64,000 nucleotides of DNA from Caballeronia zhejiangensis (lineage in GTDB: Bacteria > Pseudomonadota > Gammaproteobacteria > Burkholderiales > Burkholderiaceae). This document shows positions 8,246 through 18,032 of the stretch, in pieces (position 1 is the first letter of the stretch; each line of letters opens with the position of its first letter). Position numbers and translations under genes: made by a program. A model generated the notes under the pieces. It saw only the letters and a program-made list of their open reading frames with translations, did no database searches and had not been told where the DNA came from. The stretch is from positions 1-64,000 of the forward strand of contig NZ_JFHD01000001.1 of assembly GCF_000698575.1 (NCBI RefSeq), read 5' to 3'.

Positions 8246-10447
8246 TTACCAGTGATAGTTCATGCCGGCGAACACCTGACGTCCGTAACCGAACGCACAC
8301 CAGCTGCCGTAGTAGCACGACGCGACGTATTCCTTGTTGAAAAGGTTCTGCGCGTTCACATACAGCTCGACGCCCTTGAACTGCGGCATGGCGCGGCCGA
8401 GATCGTAGTTCAGCGTGGCATCGACGAGGAAGAAGCTCGACACCTTGAAGCTGTTGTCGCTGCTATACGTCGTGCCGGTGTAGCGTCCGCCCGCGCCCAT
8501 CGAGAGACCGGCGAGCGGTCCGCGATTGACCGTGTAATACGCCCACAACGAAGCCTGATTCTGCGGAATCGCGGGCAGGAACTTGCCTTCGAGACCGCTG
8601 TTGTCCTTCGTGTACTTCGTGCTGAGATACGTGTAGCTCGCCGTGACGTTCAACGAATCCGTGAGGCTCGCCTTCGCTTCGAGTTCGACGCCGAGCGAGC
8701 GCGCTTCGCCGACCGCCGATTGGAAGTTCGGGTTGTCCGCATTGACCGTCAGCAGATTCTTGCGCGTCAGGTCGAACAGCGCGGCCGAGAAGAACGCGTT
8801 GTAGCCCTTCGGCTGGAACTTCACGCCGACTTCATACTGACGTCCCTTCTCCGGCGAGAACTGCTGACCGTTGATGTCCGTGCCCGCTTGCGGCGTGAAC
8901 GATTCGGTGTAGCTGACATACGGCGCGATGCCGTTATCGAACACATACGTGAGGCCCGCGCGCCCCGTGAACGCGCGATCGAACTGATGCGACACGACGC
9001 CGTACGTCGTGTTGTTCGAATCGCTGCTCGCCCAGTCCTCGCGTCCGCCGAGCGTGAGAATCACGTTGCCCCAGCGCGCCTGATCCTGCGCATACACGCC
9101 GTATTGCGTGCCGCTCAGGATCTGGTGATAGCGGTCCGGCGGCGTGATCGCCTGGTTGTAGTTCGGCGCGAACATGTCGAGCGACGGCGCGGTGCCGAAG
9201 CCCGCATCGAAGTTGCTCGCATAGTGCTGGTAATCGAAGCCGAACAGCAGCGTATGGTCGATCGGGCCGGTCGAGACGTTGCCTTCGAGCTGATTGTCGA
9301 GCTGAATCGTGTTCAGGTTGTCCTTCGACGCAGCCGTGCCGCGATCGAGCGTGCGCAAGTCGTCTTCAAGCGCGCTCGCATAGACGCTCTTGTAGTCCTG
9401 CGCGAGATGCAGCAGACGTCCGTTCGAGCGGAACGACCACGCGTTGTTGAGCTTGCGGTCGAACTTGTAGCCGATCGCTTCCTGCACGCGATTGAAGCTC
9501 TCGAAGTTGTGATCGCCGTCGTAGAAGTCGCTCGGCAGCTTGCCGTTCGGGTTGTAGAGCACCGTGCCTTGCGGCGGCACGCTGCCGTAGGACGTGCTGT
9601 CCGGATCGTGCTGATAGAGGCCGTACAGCGTGAGCGAAGTCTTGTTGTCCGGACGCCACGTGAACGACGGCGCGATCGCGATGCGCTTGTTGTACGTCGA
9701 TTGCACTTGCCCGTCTTCCGAACGCGCGATGCCGGTGATGCGGTACAGATAGCGATCGTCGCCCGCGATCGGCCCGGAGAAATCGAACTTGGCCGACTTG
9801 TGCGCGTAGTTGCCGAACTCGATGCCCACTTCATGCAGCGGCACGACCGTCGGCATCTTGCTTTCCTGATCCAGCAGGCCGCCCGCCGCCGCCTGACCGT
9901 ACAGCACCGAGACCGGGCCCTTCAGCACTTCGACGCGCTCCATCAAATACGGATCGATCTGCGGCACCGCGTACCAGCCGTTGTCGAGCAGCTTGAGACC
10001 GTTCCAGTACTTGTCGGCGTCGAAGCCGCGCACTTTGAGCATGTCGTAACGCGTCGCGATGCCGCCGCGCGTTTCGGGCGTCACACCCGACACATAGCGC
10101 ACGGCCGCATTGAGCGTCTGCGCGTTCTGCTGATCCATCTGCTCGCGCGTGACGACCGAGACGGACTGCGGTGTCTCGAGGAGCGACGTGCCCGTCTTGA
10201 GCGCCGTCGATTCTTTCGCGACGTAGCCTTTCGTCGGACCATACGGTTCATCGGCGTTCTGCGCCGTGACCTTCACCGCGGGCAGCGTGCTTTCGGCCGG
10301 CGCGTTCGACGCCGCAGCCGCCGATGCACCCGACGGCGCATCCGCGGACTGTGCGTGGGCGAGCGGCGCTGCCGCGAACAGCAGCAAGGCGGCCAGTTTC
10401 AAAGGCCGCATCGCGACCGGGCTCGTCGTTCCTGTCTTCATGCTCAT
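8246..10447 (-). CDS. TonB-dependent siderophore receptor
   Basis: A 733-residue outer-membrane gated porin. Visible parts: a signal peptide ending near AHA-QSADA (residues 30-33), a plug domain (about 60-200, with PQSVSVVTREQM and KVRGFDADKYWNG), and a long beta-barrel ending in YVNAQNLFNKEYVAS and a terminal aromatic residue (YHW). The layout is that of FhuA/FpvA-like ferric-siderophore receptors. A Fur-box-like site 26 bp upstream supports iron control. Its neighbour is a sulfonate uptake pair, so transport of another ligand cannot be excluded. Siderophore biosynthesis genes are absent from the window. Confidence 0.92.
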   Translation of the reverse strand: MSMKTGTTSPVAMRPLKLAALLLFAAAPLAHAQSADAPSGASAAAASNAPAESTLPAVKVTAQNADEPYGPTKGYVAKESTALKTGTSLLETPQSVSVVTREQMDQQNAQTLNAAVRYVSGVTPETRGGIATRYDMLKVRGFDADKYWNGLKLLDNGWYAVPQIDPYLMERVEVLKGPVSVLYGQAAAGGLLDQESKMPTVVPLHEVGIEFGNYAHKSAKFDFSGPIAGDDRYLYRITGIARSEDGQVQSTYNKRIAIAPSFTWRPDNKTSLTLYGLYQHDPDSTSYGSVPPQGTVLYNPNGKLPSDFYDGDHNFESFNRVQEAIGYKFDRKLNNAWSFRSNGRLLHLAQDYKSVYASALEDDLRTLDRGTAASKDNLNTIQLDNQLEGNVSTGPIDHTLLFGFDYQHYASNFDAGFGTAPSLDMFAPNYNQAITPPDRYHQILSGTQYGVYAQDQARWGNVILTLGGREDWASSDSNNTTYGVVSHQFDRAFTGRAGLTYVFDNGIAPYVSYTESFTPQAGTDINGQQFSPEKGRQYEVGVKFQPKGYNAFFSAALFDLTRKNLLTVNADNPNFQSAVGEARSLGVELEAKASLTDSLNVTASYTYLSTKYTKDNSGLEGKFLPAIPQNQASLWAYYTVNRGPLAGLSMGAGGRYTGTTYSSDNSFKVSSFFLVDATLNYDLGRAMPQFKGVELYVNAQNLFNKEYVASCYYGSWCAFGYGRQVFAGMNYHW

Positions 10448-10472
10448 TTCTTTTGGAGGTCCATTGCGTGTG

Positions 10473-10491
10473 AATGCGAATCGTTATTATT
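10473..10491 (-). promoter_or_regulatory. Fur-box-like site upstream of the TonB receptor
   Basis: Read on the minus strand the site is AATAATAACGATTCGCATT. By hand it matches about 10 of 19 positions of the classical Fur consensus, with the left half best. It sits 26 bp upstream of the receptor ATG, where repression by Fur-Fe2+ would block transcription. The assignment is by eye. Confidence 0.55.
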
Positions 10492-10669
10492 TGCGTCCGC
10501 ATTGTGACAAGATGTTTTGTCTTTGTAAAGAATCAATTGGAAATCTTAAGTCCAAAAACGACAGTCTCGATCTGCCCGAGCCGCGCCAGACGCGCATGGC
10601 CTGGACTGGATTCGTTAATGCGGATGCGGTCGACATCGCCGCCTTCATCGGCGCATAGACGCGCGCAGC

Positions 10670-11053
10670 TTAACCAGCCGCTTTCTTCTTCGCTTTCGTC
10701 TGATTCAACGAGATCGCCGCGCGCACGAGATTCTTAAGCGCGTGTGCATCGATCTTGTCGCCTTCGAAAAAATCGATTGCACGCCGCGCGTTGCCTTCGA
10801 GGCTCGCATTGAAGAGCTTGTCGGGGTCCGGCAGGCTCGCCCCGTGCGCGAAGGTGAGCTTCACTTTGTCCTTGTGCGCGTTGACCACCGCGATCATGCC
10901 GTCGCGATACCAGACCGGGCTGCCCATGTACTTCCACTCCTCGACGATCCCTTCGTCCGCTGCGAGGATGATCTTGCGCACATTGGCGAAGGTCTCGCCG
11001 CGCCAATCCGCGATGCCCGCGATCAGTTCGTCGATACGTTCCGATGCATTCAT
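10670..11053 (-). CDS. DUF1801 domain protein
   Basis: A 127-residue cytoplasmic protein with the DUF1801 pattern: WRGETFANVRKIILAA, EEWKYMGSPVWYRDGMI and KVKLTFAHGASLPDP. Related proteins (YdhG/YdeI-like) have been linked loosely to iron handling, but the function is not established. The C-terminus is Lys/Ala-rich (KAKKKAAG). It is 31 bp downstream of the DUF4142 gene on the same strand and may be cotranscribed. Confidence 0.82.
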   Translation of the reverse strand: MNASERIDELIAGIADWRGETFANVRKIILAADEGIVEEWKYMGSPVWYRDGMIAVVNAHKDKVKLTFAHGASLPDPDKLFNASLEGNARRAIDFFEGDKIDAHALKNLVRAAISLNQTKAKKKAAG

Positions 11054-11084
11054 GCATTTCTCCTGTTTTTATTCGTGAGCGACA

Positions 11085-11624
11085 TCAGCGGATGAGGCCC
11101 GGACTGCCTATGGTGATTTGCAGCCTTTGCGCCTGATCGAGATGAAAGATGAATGAAGGACGCGAGCGGATCAGCAAGGTTCGCGCGTCCGCGCTGCGCG
11201 CCGTGCGGATATAGCCTTCGACGGTACGCACCAGCTTCTGCAACGAGACGATCTCGTGTTCGAGATACGCTTCGTCGAAGTCGTAGGTGCTGGTTTCATC
11301 GAGCTCGGCGATCTCGCTGTTGCTTTGCTTCGTCAATGCGTCGCTCGTCGCGCTGCGTTGCGGCTCCGTGCCGAAGCGCTGCGTCAGCGTCATGATCTCC
11401 TGATTGACCTGCGCGTGTTCCGACACGATCCGTTTCGCGTAGACCTGCAGGCTGTTGGAGCGCGTCTTGCGCAACGCGAGATTGGCCGCCGCGATCTCGG
11501 CCTGATTGGCGACGAAGACGACGCCGAGCATCTGTTCATCCGTAAGCGAAGGCTCTTGCGCGTACACACGAGCCGTCCAAAAGAGCAACACGAGCAACGC
11601 CGCGACGATGCGCTTGCCGTTCAT
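11085..11624 (-). CDS. Exported DUF4142 domain protein
   Basis: A 179-residue protein with an N-terminal signal peptide (hydrophobic residues 5-20, cleavage likely after VYA) and a helical DUF4142 domain, recognisable by the repeated acidic helices (LVANQAEIAAANLAL-type pattern and RIVSEHAQVNQEI). Members are periplasmic ferritin-like four-helix proteins of unknown role, often stress-linked. It is divergent from the hybrid kinase gene with a 237-bp gap between them. Confidence 0.82.
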   Translation of the reverse strand: MNGKRIVAALLVLLFWTARVYAQEPSLTDEQMLGVVFVANQAEIAAANLALRKTRSNSLQVYAKRIVSEHAQVNQEIMTLTQRFGTEPQRSATSDALTKQSNSEIAELDETSTYDFDEAYLEHEIVSLQKLVRTVEGYIRTARSADARTLLIRSRPSFIFHLDQAQRLQITIGSPGLIR

Positions 11625-11861
11625 GCGCGCCTCCCGATCATGTCGACGGCGATGACTTTACCTTGAAACATGTGCTTCACCTGTCCGAAACGGTGGCCTT
11701 TCGTGTTCGATATGCGAGCCTTCAGGTCGCCCACTCCTCGCAAAGCAGCGTCCAGTATGGAGTGCAGGCCGATGCGTGGACTAAGATGTAGCCTTTGATC
11801 CAAACCAAGCTCCTGCCGCTTTTTACGAAGACGGCGGCACATCAACTTTCCCTTCAACTCT

Positions 11862-13577
11862 ATGAACGCCGAAACGGTTTGGCCCGAGCAATCCTTCGAC
11901 TGTGAAGGCTGGCGCGGCGAGATGGCTTCGCGCATCGCCAGCTTCGACTGGTCGGACACGGCCATGGGCCCGATCGGTCGATGGTCGAAGAGTCTGCGGG
12001 CAGCCGTGCAACTTCTGCTTGCTTCGCCTGTGCCGCTCGTCATGCTCTGGGGCCGGCGCGGCACGATGATCTACAACGACGCCTATGCGGGCTTCGCCGG
12101 TGGACGTCATCCGTTTCTGCTCGGCAAGCCTGTCGAAGACGGCTGGCCCGAGATCGCCGCGTTCAATCGCAACGTCGTGGACACCTGTTTGTCCGGCGCA
12201 ACGCTGTCCTACGCCGACAAGCGTCTCACGCTGCATCGCAATGGCCGGCCCGAAGACGTGTGGATGGATCTGCACTACAGTCCTGTTGCAGAAGACGACG
12301 GTCATCCGGCAGGCGTGATTGCCGTCGTCGTCGAAACGACTCGCAAGGTACTTGCCGAAGACAAGCTGCTCAAACTCATGCAGACGCTGGAAGAACGCGT
12401 CGCGGAAGCGGTCACGGCGCGCGTCGAGGCCGAGGAGCGGTTTCGTCAGGTGCAGAAGCTGGAAGCCATCGGCAATCTGACGGGCGGCGTCGCGCACGAC
12501 TTCAACAACGTCTTGCAGATCATCTCCGCGAACCTGCAGTTGATCGAACTCGCGACGCGCGACAAACCCGATCTCACACGCAGGCTGCGCGTGATGAGCG
12601 AAGCCGTCGCGCGCGGCGGCAAGCTCGCCTCGCAGATGCTCGCCTTCGCGCGACGTCAGCCGCTCAATCCCGCCGTCATCGATCCGGCGAAGCTCGTCGC
12701 GGACATGTGCGAGTTCCTGCAACGCGCGCTGCCCGAATCGATCAAGCTGAAGACCACGGTATCGTGCGATGCCTGGAATCTCTTCGTCGATCGCCATCAA
12801 CTGGAAAACGCGCTGCTCAATCTCGTCATCAATTCGCGGGACGCGATTCATGAAGGCGGCAACATTCAGCTCGAAGTCTCGAACGCGACCCTCGGCGATC
12901 AGATGACGACCGGTCTCGCGTTGCCCGCGGGCGATTACGTGAAGCTGGTTGTTACCGACGACGGCGATGGCATGCCCGACAGCGTAAAAGCACGCATGTT
13001 CGAGCCTTTCTATTCGACGAAAGCCGAAGGCCAAGGCACCGGCCTCGGCCTGAGCATGGTGTTCGGCTTCGTGTCGCAAAGCGCGGGCTGCGTGGATGTC
13101 GAAACGCAGGTGGGCGAAGGCACATCCGTCGCGTTGTACTTCCCACGCTGCACGCAAGTCGAATCGACGAATGCGCACGGCGCGCGCCCGCGTGCATCGA
13201 GCGGCGGCGAAGTGGTGCTCGTCGTCGAGGACGATGCCGACGTGCGCCTCGCGACCATCGACATGGTTGCGCAGCTCGGCTACAAGGTGCTGTCGGCGCC
13301 GAGCGCGGAATCGGCCCTTGCCGTCCTGCAGAAGCATGGCCACGTCGATCTTCTTTTCAGCGATGTCGTGATGCCCGGCACGCTGCGCGCGAACGAGCTC
13401 GCGAAGATCGCGAGCGCGCCGCCGTATAACGCGACCGTGGTGTTCGCATCGGGCTATACGCGCGACATCATCTTTCACGAAGGGCGGCTCGACAAAGGCG
13501 TCGTGCTGCTGAAAAAGCCCTTCACGTTCGATGACCTCGCACGCACGATCCGCCATGCGCTCGATGCGCGGCGCTGA
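11862..13577 (+). CDS. Hybrid histidine kinase (PAS sensor, kinase, receiver)
   Basis: A 571-residue soluble signalling protein. It has an N-terminal PAS-like sensor (about 30-160), a coiled linker, HisKA with phospho-acceptor His212 (GGVAHDFNN), an HATPase domain with N-box (about 317-326), G1 box DDGDGMPD and G2 GTGLGLS (392-398), and a C-terminal receiver with Asp501 and Lys552. No transmembrane segment is seen, so it senses an internal signal. The receiver lacks an output domain, so the next relay partner is elsewhere. Its downstream neighbour metR is convergent. Confidence 0.92.
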   Translation: MNAETVWPEQSFDCEGWRGEMASRIASFDWSDTAMGPIGRWSKSLRAAVQLLLASPVPLVMLWGRRGTMIYNDAYAGFAGGRHPFLLGKPVEDGWPEIAAFNRNVVDTCLSGATLSYADKRLTLHRNGRPEDVWMDLHYSPVAEDDGHPAGVIAVVVETTRKVLAEDKLLKLMQTLEERVAEAVTARVEAEERFRQVQKLEAIGNLTGGVAHDFNNVLQIISANLQLIELATRDKPDLTRRLRVMSEAVARGGKLASQMLAFARRQPLNPAVIDPAKLVADMCEFLQRALPESIKLKTTVSCDAWNLFVDRHQLENALLNLVINSRDAIHEGGNIQLEVSNATLGDQMTTGLALPAGDYVKLVVTDDGDGMPDSVKARMFEPFYSTKAEGQGTGLGLSMVFGFVSQSAGCVDVETQVGEGTSVALYFPRCTQVESTNAHGARPRASSGGEVVLVVEDDADVRLATIDMVAQLGYKVLSAPSAESALAVLQKHGHVDLLFSDVVMPGTLRANELAKIASAPPYNATVVFASGYTRDIIFHEGRLDKGVVLLKKPFTFDDLARTIRHALDARR

Positions 13578-13580
13578 ACG

Positions 13581-14489
13581 TCAACGCGACACGCGCGCCT
13601 TCGCCCAGTCGGCCTTCTTCGCAAGCGCGATGAACGCCGCGAGATATTCGACGCTGACATCGGCTTCGCGCGCGCCGAGATAAATCTTCTTCGCAATGCC
13701 CTTCCTCCCTAGCTTGAGCACGGCGAGCGGCATGCGGTCCGCGTATTCTTCCGCGAGCCAGCGTGGCAGCGCCGCGACGCCACGCGCACTCGCGACCATC
13801 TGCATCATGATGTCGGTCGTCTCGATCGTCTTGTGCCTTCTCGGCACGACATTCGCGGGCGTGAGGAACTGGGTGTAGATATCGAGGCGATCGGTTTCGA
13901 CCGGATACGTGATCAGCACTTCCTGCGCGACCTGCTCCGGCGTGACATGAGCGGCATCGGCGAGCGTGTGCGCTTCGGGAACGACGAGCACCTGCTCGTA
14001 ATCGAAGACGGGCGTGAAGCGCAAGCCCGGTTTCTTCAGCGGATCGGGTGTCACGAGCACGTCGATGTCGTAACCGAACAGCGCGCCGATGCCGCCGAAC
14101 TGAAAGCGCTGCTTCACGTCTACATCGACATCGGGCCAGCGCGCGAGATACGGCGACACGACCTTGAGCAGCCACTGATAGCACGGATGACACTCCATGC
14201 CGATGCGCAAGGTGCCGCGCTCGCCTTCGGCATATTGCCTCATGCGCGCTTCGGCGAGTTCGAACTGCGGCAGCATGCGATTGGCGAGGCCAAGCAGATA
14301 CTGGCCCGCCTGCGTGAGCCGCATGCTGCGCCCTTCGCGCGTCCACACCGCCGTGCCCAACTGCTGCTCCAGCTTTTTCACCGTATGGCTCAGCGCGGAT
14401 TGCGTGAGGTTGAGCACGTCGGCGGCGGCGGTCAGCGAGCCTTGGCGCTCGACTTCTCGCACGACCATCAGATGCGCGCGTTCGAGCAT
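13581..14489 (-). CDS. metR: LysR-type regulator of methionine synthesis
   Basis: A 302-residue activator with an N-terminal helix-turn-helix (TAAADVLNLTQSALSHTVKKLE) and MetR-like residues in the effector domain (ECHPCYQWLL, FDYEQVLVVP). In relatives it binds DNA with homocysteine as co-effector and activates metE. It is divergent from metE here, the classic arrangement. The start is the ATG at 14489, which has GGAG six bases upstream. An ATG at 14501 in frame lacks a site. Confidence 0.92.
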   Translation of the reverse strand: MLERAHLMVVREVERQGSLTAAADVLNLTQSALSHTVKKLEQQLGTAVWTREGRSMRLTQAGQYLLGLANRMLPQFELAEARMRQYAEGERGTLRIGMECHPCYQWLLKVVSPYLARWPDVDVDVKQRFQFGGIGALFGYDIDVLVTPDPLKKPGLRFTPVFDYEQVLVVPEAHTLADAAHVTPEQVAQEVLITYPVETDRLDIYTQFLTPANVVPRRHKTIETTDIMMQMVASARGVAALPRWLAEEYADRMPLAVLKLGRKGIAKKIYLGAREADVSVEYLAAFIALAKKADWAKARVSR

Positions 14490-14514
14490 AGGCGTCTCCA
14501 TGAACAAAGTTAAT

Positions 14515-14551
14515 CGATGCATGAAATTAAACCATTTTTATTCATGCATCG
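14515..14551. promoter_or_regulatory. Perfect inverted repeat in the metR-metE intergenic region (candidate MetR operator)
   Basis: Eleven-base arms CGATGCATGAA and TTCATGCATCG are separated by 15 AT-rich bases. The arm ends TGAA/TTCA are the half-sites known for MetR, though the spacing is longer than the usual five. It lies between the divergent starts, 26 bp from metR and 53 bp from metE. It could also form a hairpin in the metE leader. Confidence 0.6.
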
Positions 14552-14603
14552 GAAATTCTATCATCGTCGCCATTCACTCTCTTTCCGACGAGAACACGCA
14601 ACG

Positions 14604-16895
14604 ATGGCCACGACACACAACCTCGGTTTCCCGCGCATCGGCGCAAACCGCGAGCTGAAGTTCGCGCTCGAAAAGTACTGGAAAAAAGAGTCATCGCGCG
14701 ACGAGTTGAAGGCGGTCGGCGCTCACTTGCGCGAGCGCCACTGGAAGCATCAGTCGCGTCTCGATCTCGTGGCGGCCGGCGATTTCGCGTTCTACGATCA
14801 GGTGCTCGACATGAGCTTCACGCTCGGCAATCTGCCCGAACGCGTGCGCGGCTTTCACGGCGATGCGCTCGACAACGCCTTCCGCGTCGCTCGCGGAGGC
14901 TCTTCCGAAAGCGCTGAGGAACATGCAGCGTGCTGCGAGGGCGTGGCTGCGGGTGAGATGACGAAATGGTTCGATACCAACTATCACTACATCGTCCCCG
15001 AGTTCGATGCGGCGACGCAGTTCACGCTCGATACGTCGCGTCTCGTCGAGCAGCTCGGCGAAGCGCGCGCGCTCGGCGTGAACGCGAAGCCCGTCATCAT
15101 CGGGCCGGTGACGTATCTCTGGCTCGGCAAGGCGAAGGACGACTCCGACAAGCTCGCGCTTCTCCCGCGCCTGTTGCCCGTCTATGCGGCGCTGCTCGAT
15201 CACTTCGCGGCGCTCGGTATCGAATGGGTGCAGATCGATGAACCCGCGCTCGTCACCGAACTCGATACGCAATGGCGCGACGCTTTCGTCACCGCTTACG
15301 ATGCGCTCTCACAACGACGCGTGCGCCTTCTGCTTGCGACCTACTTCGGCCAGTTGCAGGAGAATCTCGATCTCGCGTGCAAGCTGCCGATCGACGGCCT
15401 GCATATCGATGCGATCAACGCGCGCGATGACGTCGGCGCCGCCGCAAAGCTGTTGCCGGATTCGTCGGTGCTATCGGTCGGCGCGATCAATGGCCGCAAC
15501 ATCTGGAAAACCGATCTGAACGCCACGCTCGACTGGCTCGAACCGCTGCATGCATCGCTCGGCGACAGGCTGTGGATCGCGCCATCGTGCTCGCTGTTGC
15601 ATACGCCCGTCGATCTTGCGAGCGAAATGAAGCTCGATGCCGAAATCAGATCGTGGCTCGCATTCGCGCTACAAAAGCTCGATGAACTCGATGTGCTCGC
15701 ACGCGCCTTGAACGACGGTCGCGCCAGCGTCGCCGATGCGCTCGCGTGCAACGCGGCCGCGATCGCGAGCCGCCGCGCATCATCGCGCGTGCATAACCCG
15801 GCGGTGAAAGAAGCGCTCACAAAGATCGACGCGACGCTCGGCCAGCGCGCGAGCGCATACGAAACGCGCGCGCAGAAGCAGGCCGCGATGCTCGCGCTGC
15901 CCGCCTATCCGACGACGACCATCGGCTCGTTTCCGCAAACGAACGAAATCCGTCATGCGCGTCGTCAGTTCAGGAGCGGACAGCTCGATGCAACCACCTA
16001 TCGCGCCGCGATGGAACGCGAAATCACGCGCGCCGTGAAGGAACAGGAGGCGCTCGGGCTCGACGTGCTCGTGCACGGCGAAGCCGAACGCAACGACATG
16101 GTCGAATACTTCGGCGAGCGGCTCGACGGCTATGCGTTCAGCGAGTTCGGCTGGGTGCAGTCGTATGGATCGCGCTGCGTGAAGCCGCCGATTCTGTTCG
16201 GCGATATCAGCCGTCCGAAGCCGATGACCGTCGAATGGACCCGCTATGCGCAAGCGCAAACCCGGAAGCCGATGAAAGGCATGCTGACCGGTCCCGTCAC
16301 AATCCTGAACTGGTCGTTCGTGCGCGACGATCAACCGCGTTCCGAATCGTGCCGGCAACTCGCGCTCGCGATCCGCGCTGAAGTGCTCGATCTGGAGGAG
16401 GCCGGCGTTCGCGTGATCCAGATCGATGAGGCCGCGTTGCGCGAAGGCCTGCCGCTGCGCCGCGCGCAATGGGATGGCTATCTGCGCTGGGCGGTGGAAG
16501 CGTTTCGCATCGCCGCGAACGGCGTGCGCGACGAAACGCAGATACACACGCACATGTGCTATTCGGAGTTCAACGACATCATCGCATCGATCGCCGTTAT
16601 GGATGCCGATGTCATCACCATCGAAACGTCGCGCTCCAACATGGAACTGCTCGAAGCCTTCGACCATTTCAAGTATCCGAATCAGATCGGGCCGGGCGTG
16701 TACGACATCCACTCGCCGAATATCCCGAGCGAAGCGCAAATCGTCGCGTTGATGACGAAGGCAGCGGAGCGGATTCCGCGCGAGCGTCTGTGGGTGAATC
16801 CCGACTGCGGACTCAAGACGCGTCAATGGGACGAAGTGATTCCCGCGCTGCGCAACATGGTCGCGGCCGCGCATACGCTGCGTGCATCGGCGTAA
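14604..16895 (+). CDS. metE: Cobalamin-independent methionine synthase
   Basis: Transfers methyl from 5-methyltetrahydropteroyl-triglutamate to homocysteine in the cytosol. It has 763 residues, normal for MetE (two TIM barrels). Zinc ligands are visible as His650, Cys652 ([10 protein letters not shown]), Glu674 and Cys735 ([11 protein letters not shown]). The start is taken as the ATG giving [13 protein letters not shown], matching the family. An open frame reaching upstream to 14517 crosses the operator region and is not coding. It is regulated by the divergent metR. Confidence 0.97.
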   Translation: MATTHNLGFPRIGANRELKFALEKYWKKESSRDELKAVGAHLRERHWKHQSRLDLVAAGDFAFYDQVLDMSFTLGNLPERVRGFHGDALDNAFRVARGGSSESAEEHAACCEGVAAGEMTKWFDTNYHYIVPEFDAATQFTLDTSRLVEQLGEARALGVNAKPVIIGPVTYLWLGKAKDDSDKLALLPRLLPVYAALLDHFAALGIEWVQIDEPALVTELDTQWRDAFVTAYDALSQRRVRLLLATYFGQLQENLDLACKLPIDGLHIDAINARDDVGAAAKLLPDSSVLSVGAINGRNIWKTDLNATLDWLEPLHASLGDRLWIAPSCSLLHTPVDLASEMKLDAEIRSWLAFALQKLDELDVLARALNDGRASVADALACNAAAIASRRASSRVHNPAVKEALTKIDATLGQRASAYETRAQKQAAMLALPAYPTTTIGSFPQTNEIRHARRQFRSGQLDATTYRAAMEREITRAVKEQEALGLDVLVHGEAERNDMVEYFGERLDGYAFSEFGWVQSYGSRCVKPPILFGDISRPKPMTVEWTRYAQAQTRKPMKGMLTGPVTILNWSFVRDDQPRSESCRQLALAIRAEVLDLEEAGVRVIQIDEAALREGLPLRRAQWDGYLRWAVEAFRIAANGVRDETQIHTHMCYSEFNDIIASIAVMDADVITIETSRSNMELLEAFDHFKYPNQIGPGVYDIHSPNIPSEAQIVALMTKAAERIPRERLWVNPDCGLKTRQWDEVIPALRNMVAAAHTLRASA

Positions 16896-17026
16896 ATCGC
16901 TTCCTACGGTCAGCATGTTGCGGCCTGCGAGCTTCGTACGGTATAGCGCGACGTCCGCATGGCGGCATTGCGGCATGGCCCTTGCTCGCCGAATACACAT
17001 ATCCTCGTCCAAAGGAGACGCGCATC

Positions 17027-17611
17027 ATGAAGCTCTATTACGCGCCCGGCGCATGCAGTCTCGCCGATCACATCGCGATGCACGAAGCCGGCCTGACCTT
17101 CGACCGCGTGAAGGTCGATCTGAAGACCAAGGTGACGGAAGACGGCACGCCCTTCGGCGAAATCAACCCGAAGAGTTATGTGCCCGTCGTCGAGTTCGAC
17201 GATGGCAAGCGTCTCACCGAAAACGTCGCGATTCTTTCGTGGGTCGCGCAAAAAGCGCCATCGCTCGCGCCTTCCGGCGACGACGGCCATCTGCGTCTGC
17301 TGGAAATGCTTGCGTTCATTTCGACCGAGATCCACAAGCAGTTCGGACGCGTGTTCCGGCCGACATCCGATGCGGAAGCGTCGGCGGCGCGCGAGAAAAT
17401 CGGCCAGCGCTTTGCGTATGTCGCGAAGACGATGCGCGGCGATTATCTCTTCGGCAATGATGTAAGCGTCGCGGATGCCTATCTCTTCACGATGCTGACG
17501 TGGGCGCAGAAAATGGGCGTCGATATGCCCGCCGAGCTCCAGGCGTTCTACAAGCGCATGCGCGAGCGCCCCGCAGTGAAACTTGCGTTCGAGCACGAAG
17601 GGCTTGAATGA
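17027..17611 (+). CDS. Glutathione S-transferase
   Basis: A 194-residue cytosolic transferase. The N-terminal thioredoxin-like domain starts MKLYYAPGACSLADHIA, with Ser11/Cys10 at the catalytic position of beta-class enzymes and the cis-proline at YVPVVEFDDG. The C-terminal all-alpha domain includes NDVSVADAYLFTML. An AAAGGAG site precedes the ATG. It lies 131 bp after metE and probably has its own promoter. Role likely detoxification or redox repair; the substrate is unknown. Confidence 0.9.
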   Translation: MKLYYAPGACSLADHIAMHEAGLTFDRVKVDLKTKVTEDGTPFGEINPKSYVPVVEFDDGKRLTENVAILSWVAQKAPSLAPSGDDGHLRLLEMLAFISTEIHKQFGRVFRPTSDAEASAAREKIGQRFAYVAKTMRGDYLFGNDVSVADAYLFTMLTWAQKMGVDMPAELQAFYKRMRERPAVKLAFEHEGLE

Positions 17612-17692
17612 GGGAAACGCGTTGCTGGCCGCAAAGCCCGGAACGCGCCTTGCGCCATGCTTCGTACCAACATCGACATACGGAGGCAGGTC

Positions 17693-18028
17693 ATGCAAGC
17701 GAACAGAACCATCGCGATTTCGGCTTTACTGATGGCGCTCTCGGGCGGCGCATTCGCCGCAGCCGATCAGACGCAGCCTGGCGCAAGCCACGGACCGTCG
17801 AGCGCGAAGAACGCGCAGGATGCGGCAGGCATCACGCCGAACTCCGGCCACAGCAGCGGGCCGTCGACGGGGCCGTCCGGCGTGGGCGGCTCATCGAATG
17901 GAACGAGCGGCGCGGGTGCGGGCACACGCCAAGGATCGGGCGGCATGCAGCCGCGTCTGAACGGCAGCGGCGGCACGAACGGCCAGACGAGCCCGTCGAC
18001 GACCGGCGGCGGCGAGCAAGGCTGGTAA
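17693..18028 (+). CDS. Exported Gly/Ser-rich small protein
   Basis: A 111-residue protein with a clear Sec signal peptide (MQANRTIAISALLMALSGG, cleavage after FAA) and a low-complexity mature part rich in Gly, Ser, Thr and Pro. The mature part is predicted to be disordered and periplasmic or secreted. The ATG is preceded by GGAGG. No family is recognised, though such proteins are common in Burkholderia. Function unknown. Confidence 0.7.
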   Translation: MQANRTIAISALLMALSGGAFAAADQTQPGASHGPSSAKNAQDAAGITPNSGHSSGPSTGPSGVGGSSNGTSGAGAGTRQGSGGMQPRLNGSGGTNGQTSPSTTGGGEQGW

Positions 18029-18032
18029 TGCG

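Noticed and set aside
8204..10507. A 767-codon open frame on the plus strand opposite the TonB receptor
   Set aside because: It is rich in Arg and low-complexity His/Ala and has no family similarity; it is the antisense shadow of the receptor gene, a usual effect in high-GC DNA.
11823..13556. A 577-codon minus-strand open frame opposite the hybrid kinase
   Set aside because: Shadow of the kinase gene; composition typical of antisense frames.
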